Program-made: the position numbers and the translations under genes
Shown here: positions 8,242-16,829 of the stretch, one piece after another
Layout: every line of letters begins with the position of its first letter
How positions within the stretch are numbered: the stretch's first letter is position 1
NCBI RefSeq assembly: GCF_012958305.1
Contig: NZ_JABBYO010000002.1
Span: 372,001-436,000 of the forward strand
Length of the DNA: 64,000 bases
Source: Tautonia rosea
GTDB lineage: Bacteria > Planctomycetota > Planctomycetia > Isosphaerales > Isosphaeraceae
Direction: 5' to 3'
The notes under the pieces: model-generated
Database searches by the model: none
What the model saw: the letters and a program-made list of their open reading frames with translations, nothing else
Told to the model about the DNA's origin: nothing

Positions 8242-9759
8242 ATGAGCACCGGGGAGAATGAGCGCGACGAATCTCAAATTGAAACCCTCACCACCGATGA
8301 GGTTGAGGGTGTTCAAGAGTCAGACACGGCCAAGCGTCGACTCAATCTTGAGGTTCAGATTACCGACGCCGGACCTTGCAAAAAGCATCTCAAAATTGCA
8401 GTTCCTCGGTCGGATATTGATCAGCAGTTTGAGGAATCGTTGGGAACCTTTCGCCGAGAGGCGCTAGTTCCCGGATTCCGTCCTGGGAAGGCTCCGACGC
8501 AGCTTGTCCAACGGCGCTACCGGAAAGAAGTTGCTGGTCAGGTCAAATCTGCCTTGCTCATGGCCTGCATGGAACAACTTGACGAGGAGCACAAGCTCAA
8601 CCCCATTACTCAGCCCGACTTCGATTTCGAGGCCCTCGTCATTCCTGAGGACGGGCCGATGGAATTCGAGCTTGAGGTTGAGGTTCAGCCAGAGTTCGAA
8701 ACACCTGAATACAAGAATTTGGTGGTCAAGCGTCCGGTACGGAAAATCTCCGAGGCGGACGTCGATCGCCAGTATCAGGCCTTTCTTGAGCGTTATGCTC
8801 AGGTTGTCCCCAAGCTCGAAGGTGGGGCGGACCCTGGCGATTTTGTCGTGGCTGATCTGACCTTCCTTAACGAGGGGCAGACCCTCAATGAAGTCAAGGA
8901 GGTCCAGTTCCGTCTTCAGCCGCAGCTTCGGTTCCAGGATGGTGTCATTCCTGATCTTGCCAAGGCCTTGACCGGGGTCAAGCCAGGTGAGTCTCGATCA
9001 ACCAAGGCGGAGATAGGTACCTCCTCTCCCGATGCCGCTCTGCGTGGAAAGTCGGTCGATGTGGCCATTCTGGTTCACGACCTAAAAACGATTCGCTTGC
9101 CGGAAACAGATCAGGCGTTCTTCCTGGGGATTGGCTTCGAGGGCGAGGCGGATCTGAAGGAGGCGCTGCGATCGGTCCTGGAGCGTCGCGTCGAATTCCA
9201 GGCAAGGCAAGCAGTACGTCGACAGATCGTTGATCAACTTATTGAGCGATGTCCGTTTGATCTGCCGACTGATCTGGTGAAGCGTCAGGAAATCTCGACC
9301 TTGCGTCGGCTCGTCAGTGAGATGAGAGAGGCCGGCTACAGTGACTCCGAACTTCGCGCTCGCGAGGCTGAGATTCGGGCCAATGCCCACGACGTCACCC
9401 TGAGGAATCTGAAAGAGTTCTTCTTGCTCTCGAAGATTGCCGACGCCGAGGAAATCAAGGTTGAGGATGACGACCTTGCTGAAGAAATCGAACTGATCGC
9501 CATGCGGTCGGACGAAACTCCTCGTCGTGTTCGATCCCGCCTCGAAAAGGAAGGTCAGCTGGAGAATCTGGCCACCCAGGTCCTCGAACGGAAGGCCATC
9601 GATCGGATTCTGGAATACATCACGGTTGAACTCGAGGAAGTCTCGACTCCTGAAGAGGAGCCGGACGCTGATACCCTCGATGAAACGGCTCTGCCCGCGT
9701 CGTCCGAGGAGGCTGAGGGAGCCTCGGAGGCTGCGGAAGGATCCTCCGAGCAAAAATGA
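8242..9759 (+). CDS. tig: Trigger factor (ribosome-associated chaperone)
   Basis: The product is 505 residues, longer than E. coli trigger factor (432) because of acidic N- and C-terminal extensions. The ribosome-docking signature GFRPGKAP is at residues 78-85. It is followed by a middle region in the position of the FKBP-like domain and a long helical C-terminal chaperone arm (about 290-480). The ATG at 8242 is preferred because a GGAAGGA sequence precedes it; a TTG at 8197 is also in frame. It binds nascent chains at the ribosome exit tunnel. Two clpP genes follow on the same strand, the classic tig-clpP arrangement. The C-terminal 40 residues are almost all Glu, Ala and Ser. Confidence 0.93.
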   Translation: MSTGENERDESQIETLTTDEVEGVQESDTAKRRLNLEVQITDAGPCKKHLKIAVPRSDIDQQFEESLGTFRREALVPGFRPGKAPTQLVQRRYRKEVAGQVKSALLMACMEQLDEEHKLNPITQPDFDFEALVIPEDGPMEFELEVEVQPEFETPEYKNLVVKRPVRKISEADVDRQYQAFLERYAQVVPKLEGGADPGDFVVADLTFLNEGQTLNEVKEVQFRLQPQLRFQDGVIPDLAKALTGVKPGESRSTKAEIGTSSPDAALRGKSVDVAILVHDLKTIRLPETDQAFFLGIGFEGEADLKEALRSVLERRVEFQARQAVRRQIVDQLIERCPFDLPTDLVKRQEISTLRRLVSEMREAGYSDSELRAREAEIRANAHDVTLRNLKEFFLLSKIADAEEIKVEDDDLAEEIELIAMRSDETPRRVRSRLEKEGQLENLATQVLERKAIDRILEYITVELEEVSTPEEEPDADTLDETALPASSEEAEGASEAAEGSSEQK

Positions 9760-9771
9760 CTGGATGCTCCC

Positions 9772-9803
9772 CGGACGGCGTATCATCCTTGATTCGCCGT
9801 CCG
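9772..9803 (+). terminator. Hairpin between tig and clpP
   Basis: A 9-bp perfect stem (CGGACGGCG / CGCCGTCCG) with a 14-nt loop begins 12 bp after the tig stop codon. No long T-run follows, so it may attenuate readthrough into clpP or act as an mRNA-stabilising element. Confidence 0.45.
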
Positions 9804-9978
9804 AGGATCGGACCGTCTTTGCGGATCACCTTCGCACGTTCGGGGGTCTCCGGTTCGTCTGGTCGCTGCCCTATTGGTCGATCCGTCGTCGGGCAGAGGC
9901 CCCGGGGGTCGGCCTTGGCCCTCGTCCCCGATCGGACCACCCTATGATCCGTCCGAACCGACCCGAGGACCACATCTC

Positions 9979-10629
9979 ATGATCTTCGACCGCGTTCCCT
10001 TTGACGCCGACCCCATGGCGCCTGTCTTACAGCGCAACCGGAATTACGCGAGTCAGCGTCAGATGACGCTGAGCGATCTGCTGTTGGAAAACCGGATCGT
10101 TTTCCTCGAAGGACCGATCAACGACGGGATCGCCAATATCACGGTCATGAAGTTCTTGTACCTTCAGTACGAGAACCGATCGCAGGGGATTAGCTTTTAC
10201 ATCAATAGCCCCGGCGGCTCCGTGACTGCGACCATGGCGATCTATGACACCATGCAGTTCATTGACTGTCCGGTGGCAACCTACTGCATCGGCATGGCCG
10301 CCTCTGGTGCCGCGGTTCTGCTGGCCGGCGGGACCAAGGGGAAGCGCTACGCCCTGCCGCACTCGAAAGTGATGATCCACCAGCCCTATGGTCAAGTTGG
10401 CGGCCAGATCTCGGACATCGAGATTCAGGCCCGAGAGATCATCGATACGAAGCGAGAGATCAACGAGATCCTCTCCAAGCACACCGGTCAGCCCTTCGAG
10501 GTTGTTGCGCGAGACACCGAGCGTGACCGATACCTCAAGGCCCTTGAGGCCCGGGAATACGGCATCGTTGATCACGTGGTGGGTCATATCCCCAAAGATG
10601 AGTCGAAGAAGGGCGAGCCCTCGAAGTGA
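9979..10629 (+). CDS. clpP: ATP-dependent Clp protease proteolytic subunit (first copy)
   Basis: This 216-residue serine protease subunit forms the ClpP barrel that degrades proteins unfolded by ClpX or ClpA/C. Ser109 (GMAASGA), His134 (VMIHQP) and the Asp of the DTERDRY motif form an intact catalytic triad. The Ser motif differs from the canonical GQAASMG of the second copy. The start at 9979 is set by a GAGGA nine bases upstream; the frame continues further upstream without homology. The gene lies 219 bp after tig and 139 bp before a second clpP. Confidence 0.93.
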   Translation: MIFDRVPFDADPMAPVLQRNRNYASQRQMTLSDLLLENRIVFLEGPINDGIANITVMKFLYLQYENRSQGISFYINSPGGSVTATMAIYDTMQFIDCPVATYCIGMAASGAAVLLAGGTKGKRYALPHSKVMIHQPYGQVGGQISDIEIQAREIIDTKREINEILSKHTGQPFEVVARDTERDRYLKALEAREYGIVDHVVGHIPKDESKKGEPSK

Positions 10630-10650
10630 CAGGATAGAGGCAGTCGGCGG

Positions 10651-10743
10651 TCGGCAGGAGGCAGTCTCAAGGTCAAGCCGCCGTCCTGTCTGTTCCGAAC
10701 CGCGTTCTTGATCCGTCTCTGCCTGCCTCTCGCCTCCTGCCGA
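10651..10743. repeat. Inverted repeat between the two clpP genes
   Basis: Two 12-bp arms (TCGGCAGGAGGC at 10651-10662 and GCCTCCTGCCGA at 10732-10743) are perfectly complementary across 69 bp. The flanking sequence is also partly repeated (GGCAG/CTGCC units). It could fold in the clpP-clpP mRNA or be an intergenic repeat of the chromosome. Confidence 0.5.
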
Positions 10744-10768
10744 TTGAGTCGCCCAAGGAGTCCGACCG

Positions 10769-11383
10769 ATGCCCCTGATCCCGATCGTGATCGAGCGTTC
10801 CGGCCGCGAAGAGCGGGCGATGGACATTTACTCTCGCCTGCTCCAAGACCGGATCATTATTCTCGGCACAGCCATTGACGACACGGTGGCCAACCTCGTC
10901 GTCGCTCAGATGCTCGTGCTCGCCCATCAGGATGACAAGGCCGACATCCACCTTTATATCAACAGTCCTGGTGGCAGTGTCACCGCCGGCATGGCCATTT
11001 ACGACACGATGCAGTATGTCCCTTGCGATGTGGCGACCTACTGCATGGGTCAGGCCGCGAGCATGGGGTCGCTGCTGCTTGCCTCCGGCGCTGCCGGCAA
11101 GCGGAACGCTCTCCCTCACGGGCGGATCATGATCCACCAACCGCTGGCCGGCATGGAAGGTACGGCCACCGACATCGAGATCCACGCTCAGGAATTTTTC
11201 CGCATGAAGCGGCAACTCAACGAGATCTATCAGAAGCACACCGGCCAGACGCTCGAAAAACTCGAAGCGGACACGGATCGCGACCGTTTCATGTCTCCTC
11301 AGGAGGCCAAGGACTACGGTCTGGTGGACAACGTCCTCGACCGGGAAATGCCCATTCCTCCGCGGAATCCTGAGGCGATCTGA
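10769..11383 (+). CDS. clpP: ATP-dependent Clp protease proteolytic subunit (second copy)
   Basis: This 204-residue ClpP has the canonical catalytic motif GQAASMG with Ser98, His123 in IMIHQP, and the Asp of DTDRDRFM. It starts with an ATG preceded by AAGGAG (10755-10760). It is the closer of the two to standard ClpP; the first copy has a variant Ser motif. Tandem clpP genes in other bacteria make two different heptameric rings that assemble into one mixed complex, so the pair here may do the same (inference). Confidence 0.94.
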   Translation: MPLIPIVIERSGREERAMDIYSRLLQDRIIILGTAIDDTVANLVVAQMLVLAHQDDKADIHLYINSPGGSVTAGMAIYDTMQYVPCDVATYCMGQAASMGSLLLASGAAGKRNALPHGRIMIHQPLAGMEGTATDIEIHAQEFFRMKRQLNEIYQKHTGQTLEKLEADTDRDRFMSPQEAKDYGLVDNVLDREMPIPPRNPEAI

Positions 11384-11438
11384 CGGACACGGTTGATGAA
11401 CTGTGTCGCTTTGTGCTTCACCATCACCAGAAACAGAT

Positions 11439-11469
11439 GCCCCGGGCGATTGGCTCGTCCGGGGCTTTT
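11439..11469 (+). terminator. Rho-independent terminator after clpP
   Basis: A 7-bp GC stem (GCCCCGG / CCGGGGC) with a 13-nt loop is followed directly by TTTT. It lies between the second clpP and the convergent Nudix gene and fits an intrinsic terminator for the clpP transcript. Confidence 0.7.
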
Positions 11470-11475
11470 GCGTGA

Positions 11476-11895
11476 TCAGGGCATCTCCTGTCTGATCAGG
11501 TCTTCGAGGATTGGCCCATTGGCCTCGGGGAAGGTCAAACCGGGCAATTCTGCGATCGGTACCCAGCGAAATCCGGAGTCTGCCGAGGGCTCGGCAAGGG
11601 GATCGGCGGGGCTCGCGTCGAAGTAGTGCAACTCGACGAAGCCGTGAGGATAGCGGTGTGCCACAATGCGACGTCGAGCACCGAGGATAACTGGCATCCC
11701 GGTCTCCTCTTCGCATTCTCGGGCTGTGGCCTGTTCGGGAGATTCCCCAGGCTCGCACTTGCCGCCGGGGAATTCCCAAACACCGGGCATGGGAGAACCG
11801 GGCAAGGTGGGGCGGCGACGGATCAAGTAGTCCCCGCCCCGCCGAATCAGGCCAATTCCCACACGAACGGGCTCGACGTCGTAAGATGATTTCAT
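11476..11895 (-). CDS. Nudix hydrolase, MutT-like
   Basis: The 139-residue protein contains a complete Nudix box, GX5EX7REUXEEXGU, at residues 45-67 (G45, E51, R59, E60, E63, E64, G66), which binds Mg2+ and hydrolyses nucleoside diphosphates linked to another moiety. The preceding VWEFPGG is typical of MutT-type enzymes that remove 8-oxo-dGTP or related oxidised nucleotides. Length and motif position match small MutT proteins. It starts 17 bp after the stop of fabI on the same strand and is probably cotranscribed. Substrate preference cannot be told from sequence. Confidence 0.88.
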   Translation of the reverse strand: MKSSYDVEPVRVGIGLIRRGGDYLIRRRPTLPGSPMPGVWEFPGGKCEPGESPEQATARECEEETGMPVILGARRRIVAHRYPHGFVELHYFDASPADPLAEPSADSGFRWVPIAELPGLTFPEANGPILEDLIRQEMP

Positions 11896-11912
11896 CAGTG
11901 TGTCACGCGGAA

Positions 11913-12728
11913 TCAGTCTGCAGCTTGCTGCTCAAGGGCTTTTTCGAAGGCGTGTCCGGGGGATCCCATCGCGTGATAGCCACAGTCGACGTGCAGAATC
12001 TCACCCGAGATCCCACGGGCAAGGTCGGACAGCAGGAACATGCCCGAGGAACCGACCTCCTCTCGTGTCACATTCCGCTGCATGGGGGCAATCGCCTCGT
12101 ATAGGCCGGAAAGCTTGTCGAAGTCGCCGACCGCCGAGGCTGCCAGCGTTTTGACCGGTCCGGCCGAGACGGCATTGACCCGAATGTTCTTCGGGCCGAG
12201 ATCGTAGGCAAGATACTTTACCGAAGCATCGAGCGCCGCCTTACAGACGCCCATCAGGTTGTAGCCGGGAACGACCTTCTCGCCACCGTAGTAAGTCATT
12301 GTGACAATCGAGCCGCCGTTGGGCATTAACTCAGCAGCGTGACGAGCAACACTCACCAGGGAGTACACGCTGATGTCCATCGCCAGCTTGAATCCGTCTC
12401 GGCTGGCCCGCACGAAGGGCGCCTTCAGATCTTCAATTGGGGCAAACGCGATCGAGTGCAACACGAAGTCGAGCGTGCCGAACGTTTCCTTCGCTTTTGC
12501 AAAGGCGGCGGCGATGTCCTCATCCTTCTGCACGTCGCAAGGGACCAGCAGTTTCGGGCCAATCGGGTCGATGGCCTTGCGGACCCGTCGCTCCATTTTC
12601 TCGCCAGGAAGGTGGGTGAAGCCCAGCTCGGCTCCCTCGGCAGCGAGTTTTTCCGTAATCGACCAGGCGATACTGTAGTCGTTGGCGACACCCAGGATCA
12701 TGCCCTTTTTTCCCGAGAACAACCCCAT
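11913..12728 (-). CDS. fabI: Enoyl-[acyl-carrier-protein] reductase (NADH)
   Basis: The 271-residue protein is a FabI-type short-chain dehydrogenase that reduces enoyl-ACP in the last step of each fatty acid elongation round. It begins [22 protein letters not shown], the FabI form of the nucleotide-binding motif (GVANDxSIA). The catalytic pair Tyr156 and Lys163 (Y-x6-K) is present, numbered as in E. coli FabI. The start at 12728 is set by this family N-terminus; the open frame runs further upstream to 12923 without recognisable sequence. A Nudix gene follows 17 bp downstream. Confidence 0.94.
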   Translation of the reverse strand: MGLFSGKKGMILGVANDYSIAWSITEKLAAEGAELGFTHLPGEKMERRVRKAIDPIGPKLLVPCDVQKDEDIAAAFAKAKETFGTLDFVLHSIAFAPIEDLKAPFVRASRDGFKLAMDISVYSLVSVARHAAELMPNGGSIVTMTYYGGEKVVPGYNLMGVCKAALDASVKYLAYDLGPKNIRVNAVSAGPVKTLAASAVGDFDKLSGLYEAIAPMQRNVTREEVGSSGMFLLSDLARGISGEILHVDCGYHAMGSPGHAFEKALEQQAAD

Positions 12729-12906
12729 CGCCGAGATCCCCTGATTCGTTTGTTCGATTCGAGTTTCGATGTTCGACGAGACATCAACTCGCCCGGCCGC
12801 CGGACGATCTCCGATCCTTGACGATCGGACGGATCGCAAAGGCTGCGGCTGAATTCGCCGCAATCGGAGTGTTGCCCGCAAAGCATACCGCCTCAACGCG
12901 ATTCGC

Positions 12907-14121
12907 TCAACGCGCAGCGCCATCAGCGGGGCCGATCGGTGCTCGATTCAACCTCAAGGCGACCGAGTTCAGGTCTGCTTCCAGCGCCGATCGGGCCAGT
13001 CCCAGGGCTCGCTGAGTGGCCGCTCCCACTGCAAGGCCGCGTTGCTGCGACTGGGGATCGACCTGACCTAACCCAAACCCGTTGAGGAGTTGAACGGCGG
13101 CCCGAACCTGTGGATCGGCAGCCAGCGGTTGGATGGCATTGGCGGGTAGGTCAGCGGTGCGGACTTCGGCCCGTCTTCGGGTGCCCGTCTCCCACCTCCC
13201 CGGTGCGGTCCGGATCAACAGGGCGGTCTCGACGGCCACACGGTCAAACTCAGGAGAGGTTTCCAGCATGGTCACCACGACTCCAATCCGGCCCGAAGCT
13301 TCGATTCGATCGAGATGAGCCTTCATGGGATCGGTGCCGGGGGTATTTCCGAGAAGACTTCCAATCAGGTTTCCGACCGCGTTGGCCATCTGCGCCTGAT
13401 CGACGGTCCCGGCGTCGCCAGAATCTGGCAAGACGAGATCACCGAAGCGGCTGAAGCGCAGGTCGGGATCGGTCAGGGCCTCCGTCGAAGCCCGACGAGC
13501 AAGCCAACGGCGATTACTCTCGGCTGGGACGGGCAAGAGGTCGTCAATCGGGGCCGGATCGATCGCTCCGGGAGCGAAGCCGCGATCCTGCAAACCGGCC
13601 TGAAGTTGCGTCTCTGACATCATTTCGACCCGATCAAATCCGGCTCGCCAGCCTTGTCGGAGCATCCGGCGGCGGTGTTCGGGTTGCTCGTCAATCCTTG
13701 AGACCTCGCGTCGAGGAATTGAGACCACCATGAGAGGGAACGGCTCCCCTGCTTCACGACGATCCAGGTGAGCCAACTCAGCGTCGATCCAGGAGCCGAT
13801 CGCGTCAGCCGGTTCCCCGAGCCCCTGGCGTTCCTGACGCCACTGTCTGAGCCGTTGGGCGCGGTCGACGAGGGCCCTTTGGCGGGAAAGTCGATCCTGA
13901 TGGAGCCAAGCCGCGGCCCGCTCGGGAAGGCGTTTCTCGACCCAGGCTCGCCGGACGATCATGTGGACACGATCGGAGTGATTGGGCAGGACCTGGCAGA
14001 GAACCACCGAGCCGTCTCGAAGCACGACCTGATCGGCGACTCGATCATCCGGAGATGCTGGACCCGTTTTCACGGGGATTGGAGTCAAGGCGATCAGGAT
14101 GAACAGAACGTTTGTCATCAT
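12907..14121 (-). CDS. Exported protein of unknown function
   Basis: I do not recognise this 404-residue protein. It begins [22 protein letters not shown], a short signal-peptide-like segment, and a GAGG lies 8 bp before the double ATG at 14121. The N-terminal part contains [18 protein letters not shown], a beta-rich segment of the kind seen in exported planctomycete proteins. A middle section rich in Arg and Gln (about residues 70-115) looks helical. The C-terminal half includes a stretch on [28 protein letters not shown]. It lies between fabI and the nucleoside hydrolase gene on the same strand. A cytoplasmic role is unlikely if the signal is real. Confidence 0.6.
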   Translation of the reverse strand: MMTNVLFILIALTPIPVKTGPASPDDRVADQVVLRDGSVVLCQVLPNHSDRVHMIVRRAWVEKRLPERAAAWLHQDRLSRQRALVDRAQRLRQWRQERQGLGEPADAIGSWIDAELAHLDRREAGEPFPLMVVSIPRREVSRIDEQPEHRRRMLRQGWRAGFDRVEMMSETQLQAGLQDRGFAPGAIDPAPIDDLLPVPAESNRRWLARRASTEALTDPDLRFSRFGDLVLPDSGDAGTVDQAQMANAVGNLIGSLLGNTPGTDPMKAHLDRIEASGRIGVVVTMLETSPEFDRVAVETALLIRTAPGRWETGTRRRAEVRTADLPANAIQPLAADPQVRAAVQLLNGFGLGQVDPQSQQRGLAVGAATQRALGLARSALEADLNSVALRLNRAPIGPADGAAR

Positions 14122-14171
14122 GGGGCCTCGCTCGACAGTGATTGGGACCAAACTTCGGACACAAGAGCCAA

Positions 14172-15131
14172 TCAACGGAGTGGAGTATCAATCTCGGCCA
14201 TTGCGGCGTCGATCGCGTCCCAGAAATCGCGACGCATGCCTTCCGCATCAATTGCCTTGAACACCGTGACTCGCCGGGGGTTGTCTGGAAACTGCTCGAC
14301 CCTATCGGCGTCGTGAATGATCGGAGCACCGACCACCACAGGGGTTGCAAGTTCCGGCCGCAAGACAGCCTCAATCAGGGCGAGGTCCCACATGGTTTTG
14401 GTTTCGCGGTTGGCGGTTCGAGGGAAGGTTTCCCAGCGGTCCACCAGGAGGTCCCAGACACCCCCTCGACCTTTCAAGTGTTCATCAACCTCGCGTTTTG
14501 CTAGGTCCATCTCCACGCTGACCGACCGCGCAGGCATATGGATGTATTCGACATTCGACTCGAAAATGGCTTTGACCGCGTGAATGTCGTTCTTCCAGTT
14601 GAAGATTCCGGGCCCCCAGTGACCATCCTTGTAATCACCGTCACTAAAGGCAAAAATGACCTTCGATTCGATTGACGGGTCGATCAAAAGGGCCGAGGCC
14701 AGGTTGGTACAGGCACCAAGTGCGAAGACAATCAGTTTGTCGTCGGAATCTCCGGCGTGGGCCCGTTCAATGATGTGCCGCGCAGCCGGGGAATCGACCG
14801 GGCTGGTCGAATCAGGCATCGAGCGATCGGCGCCGATCGGATGAGGAATCGTCGCCCGAAGACCCATCTGTTCCAAGAGTTGCTCATTGATCGCCTGGCT
14901 CTGATGAACAGTGGTATTCGATTTCGTGGATCGCGTCCAATGGGCTGAGGTCACTCCCTCGACCCGGAATTCGGGGGCGATCAGGGCTCGGACGATGGCG
15001 TAGAGGTCGTCAATCTCGTTTGCCGTATCGGCATCAATGATGACCCGAGTCTCCTCGCTGGAACACACGGACGAGCCATGCATGCCGAGTGTAAGAATCA
15101 TCAAGGGAACATAATAGAAAAGAATCGACAC
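14172..15131 (-). CDS. Exported inosine/uridine-preferring nucleoside hydrolase family protein
   Basis: The 319-residue product has an N-terminal hydrophobic signal (about residues 1-22) followed by the metal-binding motif of nucleoside hydrolases, IIDADTANEIDDLYAI, matching the DxDxxxxDD pattern that holds the catalytic Ca2+. Further conserved stretches are VFALGACTNLASAL and FNWKNDIHAVKAIF. The enzymes cleave the N-glycosidic bond of ribonucleosides. Export would make it a salvage enzyme acting outside the cytoplasm, which differs from typical cytosolic IunH. It ends 50 bp before the next minus-strand gene. Planctomycete genomes carry many exported members of this superfamily, so the substrate may not be a nucleoside. 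Confidence 0.82.
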   Translation of the reverse strand: MSILFYYVPLMILTLGMHGSSVCSSEETRVIIDADTANEIDDLYAIVRALIAPEFRVEGVTSAHWTRSTKSNTTVHQSQAINEQLLEQMGLRATIPHPIGADRSMPDSTSPVDSPAARHIIERAHAGDSDDKLIVFALGACTNLASALLIDPSIESKVIFAFSDGDYKDGHWGPGIFNWKNDIHAVKAIFESNVEYIHMPARSVSVEMDLAKREVDEHLKGRGGVWDLLVDRWETFPRTANRETKTMWDLALIEAVLRPELATPVVVGAPIIHDADRVEQFPDNPRRVTVFKAIDAEGMRRDFWDAIDAAMAEIDTPLR

Positions 15132-15453
15132 AAGACATTCTCCTGATCTGATCGTCTCGGATGACCCTGGCCGAGCATCGGCCTCCGGTCGTGTTTGATT
15201 GGATCAATCACTCAATATGCAGTACAAGTGTATCGGCGGGAGGATTGATCGACAAGCGTCGATCCTTTTTGAATGACACAGAATCGCTCTCAATTCTGAT
15301 GCGAGGAGGATGAGATTACGATTCCGCAAAGAAACCACCCAGAACGTAAAGTACTCCCTGCGATGTGCAACTCAGCGATGATACAATTTTCGAGGAAGCG
15401 ACGATCGTCGAAGAATCGATTTACGCGAGCGTTTCTCAGGATCGGAGCAACTC
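15132..15453. other. Divergent intergenic region, nucleoside hydrolase / AhpD-like gene
   Basis: This 322-bp divergent gap must hold promoters for both flanking genes. A TACAAT -10-like hexamer at 15382-15387 faces the AhpD-like gene, but no convincing -35 box lies 16-18 bp before it. The gap is more AT-rich than its surroundings. No open frame here looks like a gene. Confidence 0.4.
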
Positions 15454-16053
15454 ATGGCTCGTATCCGATGGATTCGAGAAGACTCGGCGACTGGACCCAT
15501 CGCGGACGCCTATGACGAATGGCAGCAGGCGAACCCGGGACGCCAGGAGATCCCGGCGATCCTGAAATGCTTTAGCCTGCGTCCGGATTTCTTTCGAGAC
15601 GTGGTCGCCTTCTCTGAACGGCTCCACTTTACTGAGGGGCATCTAACGCGGCGGATCAAGGAAATGATTGCCACGTATGTCTCGGCGTTGAACCAATGCC
15701 CTTACTGAACGGGTTCGCATGCCTTCTTCCTGCAGTTGCAGGACTCCGATCCCACTGTCCATGAGCATTTGGCCAAAGCAGATCTCGACGGTGCGTCACT
15801 CCCCCGAGTCGAGTATGCACTGCTCCGGTTTGTCGAAACCATCACCAAACACGCCTATCGGGTGACGGACGAGCAGGTTGAGCAGCTCCGTTCCATGGGA
15901 TGGACGGACGAGCAACTGGCGGAATGCGTCTACATCGCCGCGCTGTTCGCCTTCTTCAATCGTGTGGCCGATGCATTCGGGCTAGAAGATCCGAACTACT
16001 TCATGGCCCCTCCTCCGCGAGGTGGAGATCCCGTGCATGACGAATCCTTCTGA
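15454..16053 (+). CDS. AhpD/CMD-like peroxidase-related protein, probable selenoprotein (in-frame UGA)
   Basis: Read as one frame of 199 codons, this is a carboxymuconolactone decarboxylase/AhpD-like protein of the peroxidase-related group. The core motif of that group is SxLNxCxYCxxxHxxxL; here it reads SALNQCPY, then TGA (15706-15708), then TGSHAFFLQ. The TGA thus replaces exactly the second Cys of the redox CxxC, giving Cys82-x-x-Sec85-x-x-x-His89. The frame stays open for 114 more codons of good family sequence, and a SECIS-like hairpin follows the UGA. The ATG at 15454 has CGGAG seven bases upstream. The last 17 bases overlap pxpB, whose ribosome binding site lies in the post-UGA part. 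The alternative is a nonsense-mutated pseudogene. Confidence 0.8.
15711..15753 (+). promoter_or_regulatory. SECIS-like hairpin for UGA recoding
   Basis: Starting two bases after the UGA, GGGTTCG (15711-15717) pairs with CGATCCC (15747-15753) with one T-T mismatch. Above an internal loop, TCCTGC (15728-15733) pairs perfectly with GCAGGA (15738-15743) around an AGTT loop. The apical loop begins 25 nt after the UGA and contains a G-U, as bacterial SECIS elements require for SelB binding. This was folded by eye. Confidence 0.65.
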
Positions 16054-16726
16054 ATGGATCGAGCGAGGTCTGACTCTGGAACCTTTTGGCGACCGGGCCT
16101 GGTTGGCCCGTTTTCCGACTGATGCGTGTGCAGCGGCCTGGGCTGAAGCGGTGCGCAATCGCTCCTGGCCGGGTGTGGTTGAGGTGGTGGCTGTGTACCG
16201 CTCTGTGGCAATTTTCGTGGACCCGTCGGTGATCGATCCCGGTCATCTCGAACTCTTACTCCGTTGTGTTCCCACAGCCGAGACCTCTCAAAGAGTCGGC
16301 CAACGATTTCGCGTACCGGTGTTGTACGATGGCGAAGATCTGGAAGCGATTTCGAAATGGATCGGACTTCCGATGGAGGAAATCATCGCCAATCACACCG
16401 CGGTCGAGTATTCGGTACGGGCCATTGGCTTTCTGCCCGGGTTTCCTTATCTGGGAGAGCTTTCCGAACCGCTGATTGGTTTGCCGAGACGAGCAACACC
16501 ACGTACACAGGTTCCGGCTGGGGCAGTGGCAATCGCAGGCCAACAATCGTGCATTTACCCAGAAGCATCACCCGGAGGATGGCACTTGATCGGCCGGACA
16601 CCCTTGATCATTGCCGATCTGTCGTGTGCGTTTTTCCCGATCGAAACGGGCGATCGTGTGCAATTCGATCCGATCAACCATCGTCAGTATCAGCAACTTT
16701 GGGGATGTCGGCTCGGCGAGTTCTAA
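16037..16726 (+). CDS. pxpB: 5-oxoprolinase subunit B
   Basis: This 229-residue protein is PxpB (formerly KipI), a subunit of the three-part bacterial 5-oxoprolinase that converts 5-oxoproline to glutamate with ATP. Family features are VEYSVRAIGFLPGFPYLGEL, RRATPRTQVPAGAVAIAGQQSCIYP and SPGGWHLIGRTP. The ATG at 16037 has GGTGGAG nine bases upstream; a GTG at 16022 is an alternative. The start lies within the 3' end of the AhpD-like gene, so ribosomes must read the post-UGA region or initiate there directly. pxpA and pxpC follow. Confidence 0.93.
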   Translation: MTNPSEWIERGLTLEPFGDRAWLARFPTDACAAAWAEAVRNRSWPGVVEVVAVYRSVAIFVDPSVIDPGHLELLLRCVPTAETSQRVGQRFRVPVLYDGEDLEAISKWIGLPMEEIIANHTAVEYSVRAIGFLPGFPYLGELSEPLIGLPRRATPRTQVPAGAVAIAGQQSCIYPEASPGGWHLIGRTPLIIADLSCAFFPIETGDRVQFDPINHRQYQQLWGCRLGEF

Positions 16727-16829
16727 AGAGTCTTTGACAGTTGGCCTGAAGATTATCAATTGATGATGTGTGTAAAAAGCTGTAATTTAGTTACTTCATG
16801 TTCGATTTCAGAAAGCCTCGGTGGTGAGC

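Noticed and set aside
12729-12923. N-terminal extension of FabI
   Set aside because: The FabI family begins at MGLFSGKKG; the upstream residues are Arg-rich and unlike any FabI.
15454-15708. Short 84-residue gene ending at the TGA, or a pseudogene with a premature stop
   Set aside because: The TGA falls exactly on the redox Cys, the frame continues cleanly with family sequence, and a SECIS-like fold and overlapping downstream start favour Sec. Still possible; noted in the refutation tests.
15736-16053. Separate small gene starting after the TGA (TTG start)
   Set aside because: It would begin in the middle of a conserved helix of the AhpD-like fold and lacks a Shine-Dalgarno sequence.
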